From the NCBI RefSeq assembly GCF_000761485.1, contig NZ_JPMX01000021.1, positions 1-64,000 on the forward strand: a stretch of DNA of 64,000 bases, in the 5' to 3' direction. This DNA is from Modestobacter caceresii. GTDB taxonomy: Bacteria > Actinomycetota > Actinomycetes > Mycobacteriales > Geodermatophilaceae. The translations under genes and the position numbers were made by a program. Under the pieces are notes generated by a model. It ran no database searches. It was not told where the DNA came from and saw nothing but the letters and a program-made list of their open reading frames with translations. Shown piece after piece: positions 51,850 through 59,669 of the stretch. Position 1 is the first letter of the stretch; every line of letters starts with the position of its first letter.

Positions 51850-52149
51850 TCAGCCGACGACGGTCTCCCGCGGTGCGTTCCGGAGGAGCAGTTCGTCACC
51901 GGAGGCCCGCATCGTGGAGCGCAGGTCGGAGAGGACGTGCAGACCGACGGCGTCGGCGGCCTGCACGTCGGCCAGGTCCAGGACCACGGTCGAGTGCCCG
52001 AGCCGGCGGAGCCCCTCGACGGTGCCCCGGAGCAGGTCGGCGCCCTGGGGGGTGAGGTGTCCGCTGACCCGGACCCGGCCGGTGTGGCCGTCGACCACCT
52101 CGGTGAGCGAGGGGCCGGGGAGCGGGTGCGGTGAGCGCTGAGCGGTCAC
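51850..52149 (-). CDS. STAS-domain protein with no phosphorylatable serine
   Basis: A 99-residue STAS domain (TGRVRVSGHLTPQGADLLRG, LGHSTVVLDLADVQAADAVG, LHVLSDLRSTMRASG). At the position of the regulatory Ser/Thr of SpoIIAA-like proteins (D-S-S/T-G) it has DAVG, so it should not be controlled by kinase phosphorylation and may be constitutively active or a structural scaffold. GTG 52149 chosen for its GGAGG site; the ORF extends upstream to 52266. Converges with the DUF2254 gene. Confidence 0.8.
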   Translation of the reverse strand: MTAQRSPHPLPGPSLTEVVDGHTGRVRVSGHLTPQGADLLRGTVEGLRRLGHSTVVLDLADVQAADAVGLHVLSDLRSTMRASGDELLLRNAPRETVVG

Positions 52150-52489
52150 GTCGTCCTCCGGGGTGTCGGCATCGGGCTGGTCTGTGACGGGTCGCTGGGG
52201 CGGATGGCAGGCGACGAGGGGCGGCGGTGGCTCCCGACCCGGTTCGCCGGGACCTGAGAGTGGCACCCGACCGGCGCGGCCGACAGGCCTGCGGGCGGAC
52301 CGTCACGTACCTGTCACATCGCCGCCGTGGACCCCGGCGCCGCCATCGACCGGCGCCGGCCGGTGTGTTTCCGGCCGGGGCGGGCTGGCTACGGGGGTCG
52401 GGATCAGCCGGGCGCAGCTGCTGCGTCCCTGCGAACCCCACGGCAGGAGGGGAGCGGGCCGAGCGGGCGAACAGGACGAGGAGAGCGGC
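52150..52489. promoter_or_regulatory. 340-base divergent gap before the DUF421 gene
   Basis: No credible gene. It contains TGTGACGG at 52183-52190 and, at 52300-52320, a CGTCAC / TGTCAC pair related to the element shared by 49960 and 53076, and a GAGGAG ribosome site at its right end. Confidence 0.4.
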
Positions 52490-53029
52490 ATGTGGTGGGA
52501 CTCGTGGGCGGACCTGGGCCGGATCCTGGCGGTGGGGGCGGCGGCCTACGTCACCCTGGTCGTGGTGCTGCGCTTCTCCGGCAAGCGCACGCTGGCGAAG
52601 CTGAACGCCTACGACCTGGTCGTCACCGTCGCGCTCGGCTCGGTGCTGGCCACGATCCTGCTGAGTTCCGACGTCTCCTGGGCCGAGGGCCTCACCGCAC
52701 TGGCCCTGCTGGCTGCGCTGCAGATGCTGGTCGCCTGGGCCTCGGCCCGTTGGGGCGGGGTGCGCAGCGTCCTGACGGCGCGGCCGACGCTGCTGTTCCG
52801 TGAGGGCCGGCCGCTGCCGGGGCACATGGAGGAGCAGCGGGTGACGCTCGACGAGATCCGGCAGGCCGTCCGGGCCAGCGGATCCGGCGACCTGGCCGAC
52901 GTCGCCGCCGTGGTACTGGAGACCGACGGCTCCTTCAGCGTCGTCCCGAGCAGCAAGATCGGGAACTGGTCGGCCTTCGAGGGGGTCGCCGGCGCGGAGG
53001 TCGGTGCCACCGGAGACCAGGCGGCCTGA
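52490..53029 (+). CDS. DUF421 (YetF/YrbG-type) membrane protein
   Basis: A 179-residue protein: three N-terminal membrane helices (ILAVGAAAYVTLVVVLRF, DLVVTVALGSVLATILL, GLTALALLAALQMLVAWAS) with the family motif SGKRTLAKLNAYDLVVTVALG, followed by a cytosolic C-domain (RPTLLFREGRPLPGHMEEQRV, DVAAVVLETDGSFSVVP). DUF421 proteins such as B. subtilis YetF are linked to stress and sporulation, with no defined activity. GAGGAG ribosome site before ATG 52490. Confidence 0.92.
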   Translation: MWWDSWADLGRILAVGAAAYVTLVVVLRFSGKRTLAKLNAYDLVVTVALGSVLATILLSSDVSWAEGLTALALLAALQMLVAWASARWGGVRSVLTARPTLLFREGRPLPGHMEEQRVTLDEIRQAVRASGSGDLADVAAVVLETDGSFSVVPSSKIGNWSAFEGVAGAEVGATGDQAA

Positions 53030-53075
53030 CCGCGGGGGCCTGGGCGGGCTGCCCCCCGGGACCGGGGACGGTCGC

Positions 53076-53093
53076 TTTGCGATCCTGTGACGG
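53076..53093 (-). promoter_or_regulatory. 18-base element matching the response-regulator promoter region
   Basis: On the minus strand CCGTCACAGGATCGCAAA; 17 of 18 bases equal the element at 49960-49977. It lies 60 bases before the zinc-ribbon gene and has the same orientation relative to that gene as the other copy has to the response regulator. Confidence 0.5.
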
Positions 53094-53153
53094 TTGCCCG
53101 GACACGCAGGCGCCGACCTACCGCGGGCGGCGCTCGTCACTCAGGGTGTGCGC

Positions 53154-53447
53154 ATGGTCTCCGTCTGGATCCTCTCCCTGCACAACCTCCACTGCCCGGA
53201 GTGCGACACCCTGCTCATCGAGCGCGCCGGCCGGTTCGAGGTGCCCGGCCGCCCGCGCCCGGTCCTCGTGGGGGAGGTCGGCACGCTGTGCTGCCGGGGG
53301 GGCCACCCGCTGCCCAGCCGACACGAGCTGTACGCGCACCGGGAAGAGCGTGGCCACGCCCGGACGGCGACCGTCCGGGAGGTCGCGCCCCCCACCTCCA
53401 CCGACGTCCAGCTGGTCGCGGCCGGTGCGCCGCTGGCCGACGCGTGA
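53154..53447 (+). CDS. Small zinc-ribbon-like protein
   Basis: A 97-residue protein, MVSVWILSLHNLHCPECDTL at the start with a second knuckle GTLCCRGGHPLPS, giving CxxC...CCxxxH as a likely zinc site. The remainder is polar (AHREERGHARTATVREV). It lies ahead of a second small zinc-ribbon gene by seven bases. Function unknown; may bind nucleic acid or another protein. ATG 53154 with AGGG upstream; GTG 53148 is an alternative. Codon composition is consistent with coding. Confidence 0.6.
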   Translation: MVSVWILSLHNLHCPECDTLLIERAGRFEVPGRPRPVLVGEVGTLCCRGGHPLPSRHELYAHREERGHARTATVREVAPPTSTDVQLVAAGAPLADA

Positions 53448-53454
53448 GCCGGCG

Positions 53455-53667
53455 ATGACCCTCTCCATCGCACCGGCGGACACGACCACCACCGACGGTG
53501 GGCGACGGAGCGGGGGACGGCTGGGCGGCGCGCTCGCCGCCCTGCTGCGGTGTCCCGACTGCGCGTCCCGCGACCTGGTGGACGCCACGCAGCCGACCGA
53601 GGGCCACAGTTGGTGGGCGACCATGCTGTGTCGTGCCTGCGGGTGCGAGTGGATCGCCCGCTCCTGA
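53455..53667 (+). CDS. Small zinc-ribbon protein
   Basis: A 70-residue protein with a Thr/Gly-rich start and a clear pair of knuckles: [10 protein letters not shown] and [10 protein letters not shown] (CxxC...CxxCxC). This is the size and shape of small treble-clef or rubredoxin-like proteins of unknown role. Probably cotranscribed with the preceding gene. Converges with the copper-storage-like gene 30 bases away. Confidence 0.6.
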   Translation: MTLSIAPADTTTTDGGRRSGGRLGGALAALLRCPDCASRDLVDATQPTEGHSWWATMLCRACGCEWIARS

Positions 53668-53697
53668 CCGTCCCCGGTCGGCCGCGTGCCCGGCCGG

Positions 53698-54105
53698 TCA
53701 GCCCAGCGAGCTGATCAGCTCGCGGCAGGCCTGCTCGCAGCGGCGGCAGGACTCCGCACAGACCCGGCAGTGCTCGTGCATCTCGGCGTGGCCGCTGCAC
53801 TCGTCCCCACACGCCTTGCAGGCGGCCGCGCAGGCCTCGAGGACGGCCCGGGTCAGGTTGGCGTCGTACCCGGTGTGCCGGGACAGCACCCGCCCGGTGG
53901 CCTCGCAGACGTCGGCGCAGTCCAGGTTGGTCCGGATGCACGTGCGCAGGTCGGCGACCATGTCCTCGGCCAGGCAGGCGTCGGCGCACGCGGTGCACGC
54001 CTGCGCACACTCCAGGCACGCCTCGATGCAGGCGACGAGCTTCTCCCGGTCGATGCCCCCGAGGTCCTGCGGGTACGTCTCCAGCATCTGGGCTGCTGCG
54101 CTCAT
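53698..54105 (-). CDS. Four-helix-bundle copper-binding protein (DUF326/Csp family)
   Basis: A 135-residue Cys-rich helical protein, with about 19 cysteines spaced along helices: [63 protein letters not shown]. This CxxxC/CxxC lining of a four-helix bundle is the signature of copper storage proteins (Csp) that bind many Cu(I) ions. No Tat signal, so the cytosolic Csp3 type. It buffers copper, possibly for copper stress. ATG 54105; its promoter region faces that of the DevR-like regulator. Confidence 0.92.
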   Translation of the reverse strand: MSAAAQMLETYPQDLGGIDREKLVACIEACLECAQACTACADACLAEDMVADLRTCIRTNLDCADVCEATGRVLSRHTGYDANLTRAVLEACAAACKACGDECSGHAEMHEHCRVCAESCRRCEQACRELISSLG

Positions 54106-54192
54106 GTCGAGTCCTCCCGTCGTCCGGGCGGCCGGTTGCCGCCACGCGTCCCCGCCGCCTACCCACCGCGGACGACGTGGTCACGTGCGTCA

Positions 54193-54221
54193 TGGAGTCG
54201 TCATGCGGCACCGCCTAGATT
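54193..54221 (+). promoter_or_regulatory. Putative promoter of the DevR-like regulator
   Basis: -10 TAGATT at 54216-54221 and a weak -35 TGGAGT at 54193-54198, spacing 17, in the 202-base divergent gap; about 86 bases before the GTG start. Confidence 0.35.
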
Positions 54222-54307
54222 CGCTGCCGGAGGCGTGCGTCGGAGCGCGCCGGCAACCGACGACCCAGCCGCGTCGCCATGGCCCGGCGGAGAGCACGAG
54301 GTACCGC

Positions 54308-54985
54308 GTGACCACGGACGCTGCGTCCGGCCCCATCCGGGTGTTCCTGCTCGACGACCACGAGATCGTCCGGCGCGGTGTCGCCGACGTGCTGGAGACC
54401 GACCCGGGCATCACCGTGGTGGGCGAGGCGAAGAACGCCGCCGAGGCGCTGGCCCGGGTGCCTGCGCTGCGCCCGGACGTCGCCGTCCTGGACGTGCGGC
54501 TGCCCGACGGTGACGGCGTCTCGGTGTGCCGGGAGCTGCGGTCCCGGCTGCCCGACCTCAAGGCGGTGATGCTCACCAGCTACAGCGACGACGAGGCGCT
54601 GTTCGAGGCGATCATGGCCGGGGCCTCGGGCTACCTGCTGAAGCAGATCCTGGGGCAGGACCTGGTGAGCGCGGTGCGCACGGTGGCCGGTGGCGGGTCG
54701 CTGCTGGACCCGGCCGCGGCGGCCGCGGTCATGCAGCGGATGCGCCGGGCGGCCGAGCCCAGCGGCCCGCTGGCCAAGCTCAGCGACCAGGAGCGGACGG
54801 TGCTCGAGCTGATCGGGGAGGGGCTGACCAACCGGCAGATCGGCGAGCGGATGTTCCTGGCCGAGAAGACGGTGAAGAACTACGTCTCGCACCTGCTCGC
54901 CAAGCTGGGGCTGGAGCGGCGGACCCAGGCCGCGATCCTGGCGACCGAGCTCCGGGGCTCGGGCCCCGCCTCGTCCCGGGGCTGA
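54308..54985 (+). CDS. NarL/FixJ-family response regulator (DevR/DosR-like)
   Basis: A 225-residue regulator. Receiver [18 protein letters not shown], phospho-Asp in [27 protein letters not shown] and YLLKQILG (conserved Thr/Ser and Lys). C-terminal LuxR-type [23 protein letters not shown] then [20 protein letters not shown]. The sequence around the receiver and HTH is close to the DevR/DosR group that controls dormancy and hypoxia genes. GTG start with GAGG upstream. It converges with the sensor kinase gene, an unusual arrangement as devR-devS normally run in tandem. Confidence 0.92.
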   Translation: MTTDAASGPIRVFLLDDHEIVRRGVADVLETDPGITVVGEAKNAAEALARVPALRPDVAVLDVRLPDGDGVSVCRELRSRLPDLKAVMLTSYSDDEALFEAIMAGASGYLLKQILGQDLVSAVRTVAGGGSLLDPAAAAAVMQRMRRAAEPSGPLAKLSDQERTVLELIGEGLTNRQIGERMFLAEKTVKNYVSHLLAKLGLERRTQAAILATELRGSGPASSRG

Positions 54986-54998
54986 CCCCGGTCGCCGG

Positions 54999-56747
54999 TC
55001 AGCCGGAGCCGCGCACCGGGAGGGGGGCGTGCCAGCGCACCAGCGTGCCGCCCTCGGGGAGCGGCTGGGCGACGGACTCCCCGCCCCGCCGCCGCGCCCG
55101 CTCGGCCAGGTTGCGCAGACCGCTGCAGGCCACGGTGGGGTCGATGCCGCGGCCGTCGTCCCGGACCTCGACGACGACGGCGTCGGCGACGTCCAGGGTG
55201 ACCGTCACGTGCCGGGCGCCGGCGTGCCGGGCGGCGTTGCTGACCCCCTCGCGGACCACCGCGGCCACGTCGACGGCCAGGTCGCCGGTCACCAGGCTGT
55301 CGACCGCCCCGGACATCCGCACGGTCGACTGCAGGTGCTCCCCGGCGGTCTGGGTCACGATGTCGAGGACCTGCCGCCGCAGGCTCTCGGCGTGCTCGGT
55401 CCCCTCGGTGGTGTGCAGGTCGAAGATCGTCGTGCGGATGTCGCGGACCGTCTCGTCGAGCTGGTCGACCACCTGGTGCAGCCGCTGCCCGACGACGTCG
55501 TCGGAGACCCGGGTGGCCGCGGCCTGCAGGCTGAGGCCGGCGGCGAACAACCGCTGGATGACGTGGTCGTGCAGGTCGCGGGCGATCCGGTCCCGGTCGG
55601 CGTAGACGTCCAGCCGCCGGGCGACCTGCTGACGGGCTGCCATGTCCAGCGCCAGCGCCACCTGGTCGGCGAACTCGCTGATCAGCGGCCCGATGGTGGG
55701 GTCGAAGCCGGGGCTGCCGCCGCGGCGGGCGGCGATCACCACGGCGGCCTGCGCATCGGTGCTGGGCAGTGGCACGCCGATCGCGGGACCCCAGGGCGCG
55801 GCGTCGGGGCCCGCGAGCGGGAAGCCGGTCAGGTCCACGGGGGTCAGCGCGCGCCGGCCGACGACGGTCTGTGCGGTGGGTGCGTCCGCGAGGTGCAGGT
55901 GGTGCCCGGTGACGTCGGCGAGTTCGGCGCCGGACTGCGCCTGGACCTCGTAGCTGCCGTCGACCGGGTCCGGGCCGGACAGCAACCAGGCGCCGTCGGC
56001 CGCGGTCAGGGTGGCGACCCGGTCGACGACCAGTTGCAGCGCCTGCTCCGCGGGCAGGCCCCCCAGCAGGGTGGAACGGACGTCGGCGACCGCGGTCAGC
56101 CAGCGTCGGCGGACCTCGCCCTCCGCGTAGAGCCGGGCGTTGTCGACCGCGATGCCGGTGGCTCCGGCCAGGGCGACCAGCACCGCCTTGTCCTCGTTGG
56201 TGAACTGGCCGCCGCCGTGCTTCTCGGTCATGTAGAGGTTGCCGAACACCGTGCCGCGGACCAGCACCGGCACGCCGAGGAAGGTGCGCATCGGAGGGTG
56301 CCCGGGCGGGAGTCCGACCGAGGACGGGTGCTCACCCAGGTCGGCGATGCGCAGCGGGTGCGGGTCGGTGATCAGCTGGCCGAGCACGCCCTTGCCCTCG
56401 GGCAGGTGCCCCATCCGGGCACGCTGCTCCTGGTCTATGCCGACGGTGATGAACTGGCCGAGGCCGCCCTCCAGGCGCAGCACGCCGAGGGCGCCGTACT
56501 CGGCGTCGACCAGCCGGGCGGCGGCCTCGACGATCCGACGGAGCGTCGTGTCCAGGTCCAGTCCGGCCGAGACGCTGAGGAAGGCGTCCAGCAGGTCCTG
56601 CACCCGGGCGTGGGTGCTGGCCACCGTGGAGAGCCGGTCCTGCACCTCCTCCAGCAGCTCGGTGAGCCGCATCGCCGCCAGGGGGGAGTCGGCCTCCGCG
56701 CCGCCCGGCACGTCCGTCGACCGTGGTGTCGTCGCGTGCTCGCTCAT
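54999..56747 (-). CDS. GAF-domain histidine kinase (DevS/DosT-like)
   Basis: A 582-residue soluble kinase. Two GAF domains: GAF1 with RTFLGVPVLVRGTVFGNLYM then TEKHGGGQFTNEDKAVL, GAF2 with ALQLVVDRVATLTAADGAW and AIGVPLPSTDAQAAVV. A HisKA_3 phosphotransfer helix RDRIARDLHDHVIQRLFAAG and a HATPase with VREGVSNAARHAGARHV and DDGRGIDP complete it. GAF1 is close to the heme-binding GAF of DosS/DosT, but whether the heme histidine is kept cannot be settled by eye. It probably phosphorylates the convergent DevR-like protein. Its start overlaps the PPOX gene stop (ATGA), so the two are cotranscribed. Confidence 0.92.
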   Translation of the reverse strand: MSEHATTPRSTDVPGGAEADSPLAAMRLTELLEEVQDRLSTVASTHARVQDLLDAFLSVSAGLDLDTTLRRIVEAAARLVDAEYGALGVLRLEGGLGQFITVGIDQEQRARMGHLPEGKGVLGQLITDPHPLRIADLGEHPSSVGLPPGHPPMRTFLGVPVLVRGTVFGNLYMTEKHGGGQFTNEDKAVLVALAGATGIAVDNARLYAEGEVRRRWLTAVADVRSTLLGGLPAEQALQLVVDRVATLTAADGAWLLSGPDPVDGSYEVQAQSGAELADVTGHHLHLADAPTAQTVVGRRALTPVDLTGFPLAGPDAAPWGPAIGVPLPSTDAQAAVVIAARRGGSPGFDPTIGPLISEFADQVALALDMAARQQVARRLDVYADRDRIARDLHDHVIQRLFAAGLSLQAAATRVSDDVVGQRLHQVVDQLDETVRDIRTTIFDLHTTEGTEHAESLRRQVLDIVTQTAGEHLQSTVRMSGAVDSLVTGDLAVDVAAVVREGVSNAARHAGARHVTVTLDVADAVVVEVRDDGRGIDPTVACSGLRNLAERARRRGGESVAQPLPEGGTLVRWHAPLPVRGSG

Positions 56748-57235
56748 CCCACCCAGCTTGGCATCCCGGCCCCGGCCGGCGACAGGCCCGCCGGGGCGGC
56801 CGGGGCGGCCGCCGGCGCCGGGCGGGGCCCGATCCGCCGGCCGCGCACGAGCCGCACCTGCACCCCGACGTAGCAGTGCGCTCCCGAGGGGACCCACGGG
56901 CCGCCCCCCAGACCGTCGAGACGACGCACCTCGGCCGGGTCGGCGATCAGCCGGGACGGTCCCACCACGGTGACGTTCCACCCGGTGCGGGCGCCGACGT
57001 CAACCTCGTCCACCTCGAAGGCGACGACGGCACCCCGGCTGGCTGCGGCCACCGCACTGCCCGGGTGGGTGGGGACGTAGATCTCCCGGCCGCCCCGGAC
57101 GAAGGTGACCGGCTGGACGGCGGGCAGCGCACCCTCGGTGAAGGCGATCCTGCCGATGGCGGCGGTGTCCAGCAGGCGCAGGCACTCGGCCTCGTCCAGC
57201 GCCCGTGCGTCGCGGTCGTCGTCCAGGGTGTCCAC
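56744..57235 (-). CDS. Pyridoxamine 5'-phosphate oxidase-fold (FMN/F420-binding) protein
   Basis: A 163-residue split-barrel protein: CLRLLDTAAIGRIAFTEG, LPAVQPVTFVRGGREIYVPT, GAVVAFEVDEVDVGARTGWN, VTVVGPSRLIADP. This is the flavin- or F420-binding family often placed with DevR/DevS genes in mycobacteria and relatives (dormancy regulon proteins). The last ~35 residues are an Ala/Pro-rich tail. GTG 57235 with GAGGAG five bases upstream. First gene of a two-gene run with the kinase. Confidence 0.88.
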   Translation of the reverse strand: MDTLDDDRDARALDEAECLRLLDTAAIGRIAFTEGALPAVQPVTFVRGGREIYVPTHPGSAVAAASRGAVVAFEVDEVDVGARTGWNVTVVGPSRLIADPAEVRRLDGLGGGPWVPSGAHCYVGVQVRLVRGRRIGPRPAPAAAPAAPAGLSPAGAGMPSWVG

Positions 57236-57319
57236 GGGGCCTCCTCGGGGTCTGTGCCGGGACGGGCCCGTAGGCCGCCGTCCCGCCCATCGTCGCGAGC
57301 CGGGTCGATCGGTGCCGGT

Positions 57320-57379
57320 GTCCTTGGTCCTCTCCTGGGGTCCTTGGTCCTCTCCCGGGTCCTCGCTCGTCTCGCCGGG
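57320..57379. repeat. 20-bp tandem repeats upstream of the ABC importer operon
   Basis: Two copies of GTCCTTGGTCCTCTCCTGGG (one mismatch, 57320-57339 and 57340-57359) and a third, more degenerate copy to 57379. They lie in the divergent 276-base gap between the PPOX gene and the binding-protein gene. Confidence 0.7.
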
Positions 57380-57426
57380 TCCTGAGGCCGCTCCTGGCGT
57401 AGTCGGGAGCTCGGCGCCCACGGTTC

Positions 57427-57476
57427 TTGTGATCGCGGCCACATGGTGACTAGCCTGTGGCGGACTTCGAACGAAG
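57427..57476 (+). promoter_or_regulatory. Promoter and inverted repeat of the ABC importer operon
   Basis: -35 TTGTGA (57427-57432), 18 bases, -10 TAGCCT (57451-57456). An inverted repeat CTTCG-AA-CGAAG (57465-57476) covers the expected transcription start and could be a repressor site. Confidence 0.5.
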
Positions 57477-57511
57477 CGCTCGATGATCGAGCTGCGGTCA
57501 AAGGAGACCTC

Positions 57512-58714
57512 ATGGGACGAAGGACCGCGACGACGCGCACCGCCGCACTGCTGGCGGCGATGACACTCAGCCTGGCGGCCTGCGCCGAGTCCGACGACGG
57601 CGGTGGCGGCGGCGGCGGGGGCAGCGCCGAGGAGACGGGCCCGATCAAGATCGGTGCCGTCCTCGACATCACCGGCGCCGGGGCGTCCCTCGGGGTGCCC
57701 GAGCGCCAGGCCCTCGAGCTGCTCGCCGGGCAGCTGGAGGAGGAGGGCGGCATCGACGGCCGCGAGGTCGAGCTGATCATCGAGGACAACCAGTCGACCG
57801 AGGACGGCGCCGCCAAGGCGATGAACAAGCTGGTCAACGAGGACGAGGTCGACATCGTCCTGGGCGCCAGCCGCACCGGTCCGAGCCTGGCGATGCGGCC
57901 GATCGCGGAGTCCACCGAGACGCCGATGATCTCGCTCGCCGCGAACCAGGCGATCGTCGAGGGCTCGGAGTGGGTCTTCAAGACCGCCCAGAACGACCGG
58001 GTCGTGATCGAGCGCATGATCGATTACATGGCCGAGCAGGGCTGGAGCACCATCGGCCTGGCCCGCGACGCCTCGGGCTTCGGCGAGGGCGTCGCCGAGA
58101 TGTTCGACGAGATCGGCGCGGAGCAGGGCATCTCGGTCGTCGCGACGGAGAAGTTCGCCCCGGACGCCACCGACTTCACCGCGCAGATGGTGAACCTGCG
58201 CAACGCCGGTGCCGACGTCAACGTGATCTGGGGGATCCCCCCGGCCGCGGGTCTGGCCCAGCGGGCGTACGACCAGCTGGGCATCGAGACGCCGGTGATG
58301 CAGAGCCACGGCATCGGCAACCAGGTCTTCCTGGACACCGCCGGGGACGCCGCCGAGGGCATGGTCGCGCCGCTGGGCCGCCTCGTCGTCGCCGAGCAGC
58401 TGCCCGACGACGACCCGCAGAAGGAGATCATCACCACCTTCATCGACGACTACACCGCCGAGTTCGGCGCCGGGCCGTCCACCTTCTCCGGGCACGCCTA
58501 CGACGCCTGGCAGCTGGCCGTCGACGCCCTGCGCGAGGAGGGCACCGACCCCCAGGCCATCCGCGACCACCTGGAGAGCGTCACCGACTTCACCGGCATC
58601 AGCGGGGTCTTCACGATGACCCCGGAGGACCACGCGGGGCTGTCGAAGGAGGCCCTCGCGCTGGTCACCGTGGAGAACGGTCAGTGGCAGCTGGTCCCGG
58701 ACCAGGGCGACTGA
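57512..58714 (+). CDS. ABC transporter substrate-binding lipoprotein (Leu/Ile/Val or amide type)
   Basis: A 400-residue periplasmic-binding-protein type I lipoprotein. LLAAMTLSLAACAES gives the lipobox, followed by a Gly-rich linker. Family blocks: IKIGAVLDITGAGASLGVPE, ELIIEDNQSTEDGAAKAMNK, VDIVLGASRTGPSLAMRPIA, FSGHAYDAWQLAVDAL. It delivers a ligand to the membrane permeases encoded downstream. The ligand is not predictable: branched-chain amino acid, amide or aromatic acid. AAGGAG ribosome site before ATG. Confidence 0.93.
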   Translation: MGRRTATTRTAALLAAMTLSLAACAESDDGGGGGGGGSAEETGPIKIGAVLDITGAGASLGVPERQALELLAGQLEEEGGIDGREVELIIEDNQSTEDGAAKAMNKLVNEDEVDIVLGASRTGPSLAMRPIAESTETPMISLAANQAIVEGSEWVFKTAQNDRVVIERMIDYMAEQGWSTIGLARDASGFGEGVAEMFDEIGAEQGISVVATEKFAPDATDFTAQMVNLRNAGADVNVIWGIPPAAGLAQRAYDQLGIETPVMQSHGIGNQVFLDTAGDAAEGMVAPLGRLVVAEQLPDDDPQKEIITTFIDDYTAEFGAGPSTFSGHAYDAWQLAVDALREEGTDPQAIRDHLESVTDFTGISGVFTMTPEDHAGLSKEALALVTVENGQWQLVPDQGD

Positions 58715-58796
58715 CGCCCGCCGTGAGCGTCGTCGCCAGGTCCTGCAGGGGCTCCTTGCCCCCGGTCCAGCCGGCGGACGGGTGCGAGGTGGGTCG

Positions 58797-59666
58797 GTGA
58801 CCGACCTGCTGCAGCTGCTGTTCGCCGGGCTCAGCCAGGGTGCGGTCTACGCACTCGTCGCCATCGGCTTCGTGGCGATCTTCACCGTCAGCGGGGTCAT
58901 CAACCTGGCCCAGGGCGAGTTCGCCGCCCTGGCCGGGTTGGTGGCCATCTCCGCGGTGGGCAGCGGGCTCCCGCTGCTCGCCGCGGTGGTCCTCGCCGTG
59001 GTGTCGGTCGCCCTGGTCGCCGTGATCATGGAGCGGCTGGTCATCTTCCCGGTCAAGCGGATGACGACCCTGGTGTCGTTGATCCTCACGCTGGGTGTCT
59101 CCACCGGGCTGAAGGCCCTGATGCTGCTGGTCTACGGCCCGAACGCGGAGGGGCTGACCCCGCTGACCCCGGGCGGCTTCTCCGTCGCCGGGGTGAGCAT
59201 CCGCTACCAGGAGCTGTGGATCCTGCTGATCGCCGGGATCGTCTCGCTGGCGGTCTACTGGTTCTACGAGCGCACCCTGGCCGGCAAGTCGCTGCGCGCC
59301 TGCGCCGAGCAGCCGGTGGCCGCCCGGCTGGTCGGCATCTCGCTGACCAAGGCCTCGCTGATCAGCTTCCTGATCGCCGGGACCGTCGGGGCGATCGCCG
59401 GCGTGCTGGCCAGCCCGATCTTCTTCACCTCCTGGGAGTCCGGGCTCACCCTCGGGCTCAAGGGCTTCGTCGCGGCCACCCTGGGCGGGCTGATCTCGGT
59501 GCGCGGTGCCGTGCTCGGCGGGCTCCTGCTGGGCGTGCTGGAGACGCTCACCGCCGGTTACATCAGCACCGGCCTGCGGGACGCGGTGGCCTTCCTGCTC
59601 CTGATCATCGTGCTCGTCGCCCGGCCCGCCGGGATCTTCGGGCGTTCTGCGGAAGCGAGGGTCTGA
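58797..59666 (+). CDS. livH: LivH-like branched-chain permease
   Basis: A 289-residue membrane permease with eight hydrophobic segments. Characteristic blocks: LSQGAVYALVAIGFVAIFTV, GVINLAQGEFAALAGLVAI, ERTLAGKSLRACAEQPVAAR (coupling loop EAA-like), VAATLGGLISVRGAVLGGLL. Forms a heterodimer with the LivM half of the next protein. GTG 58797; the 82-base gap after the binding protein holds only a weak hairpin (GGGGC/GCCCC). Confidence 0.92.
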   Translation: MTDLLQLLFAGLSQGAVYALVAIGFVAIFTVSGVINLAQGEFAALAGLVAISAVGSGLPLLAAVVLAVVSVALVAVIMERLVIFPVKRMTTLVSLILTLGVSTGLKALMLLVYGPNAEGLTPLTPGGFSVAGVSIRYQELWILLIAGIVSLAVYWFYERTLAGKSLRACAEQPVAARLVGISLTKASLISFLIAGTVGAIAGVLASPIFFTSWESGLTLGLKGFVAATLGGLISVRGAVLGGLLLGVLETLTAGYISTGLRDAVAFLLLIIVLVARPAGIFGRSAEARV

Positions 59667-59669
59667 CCC

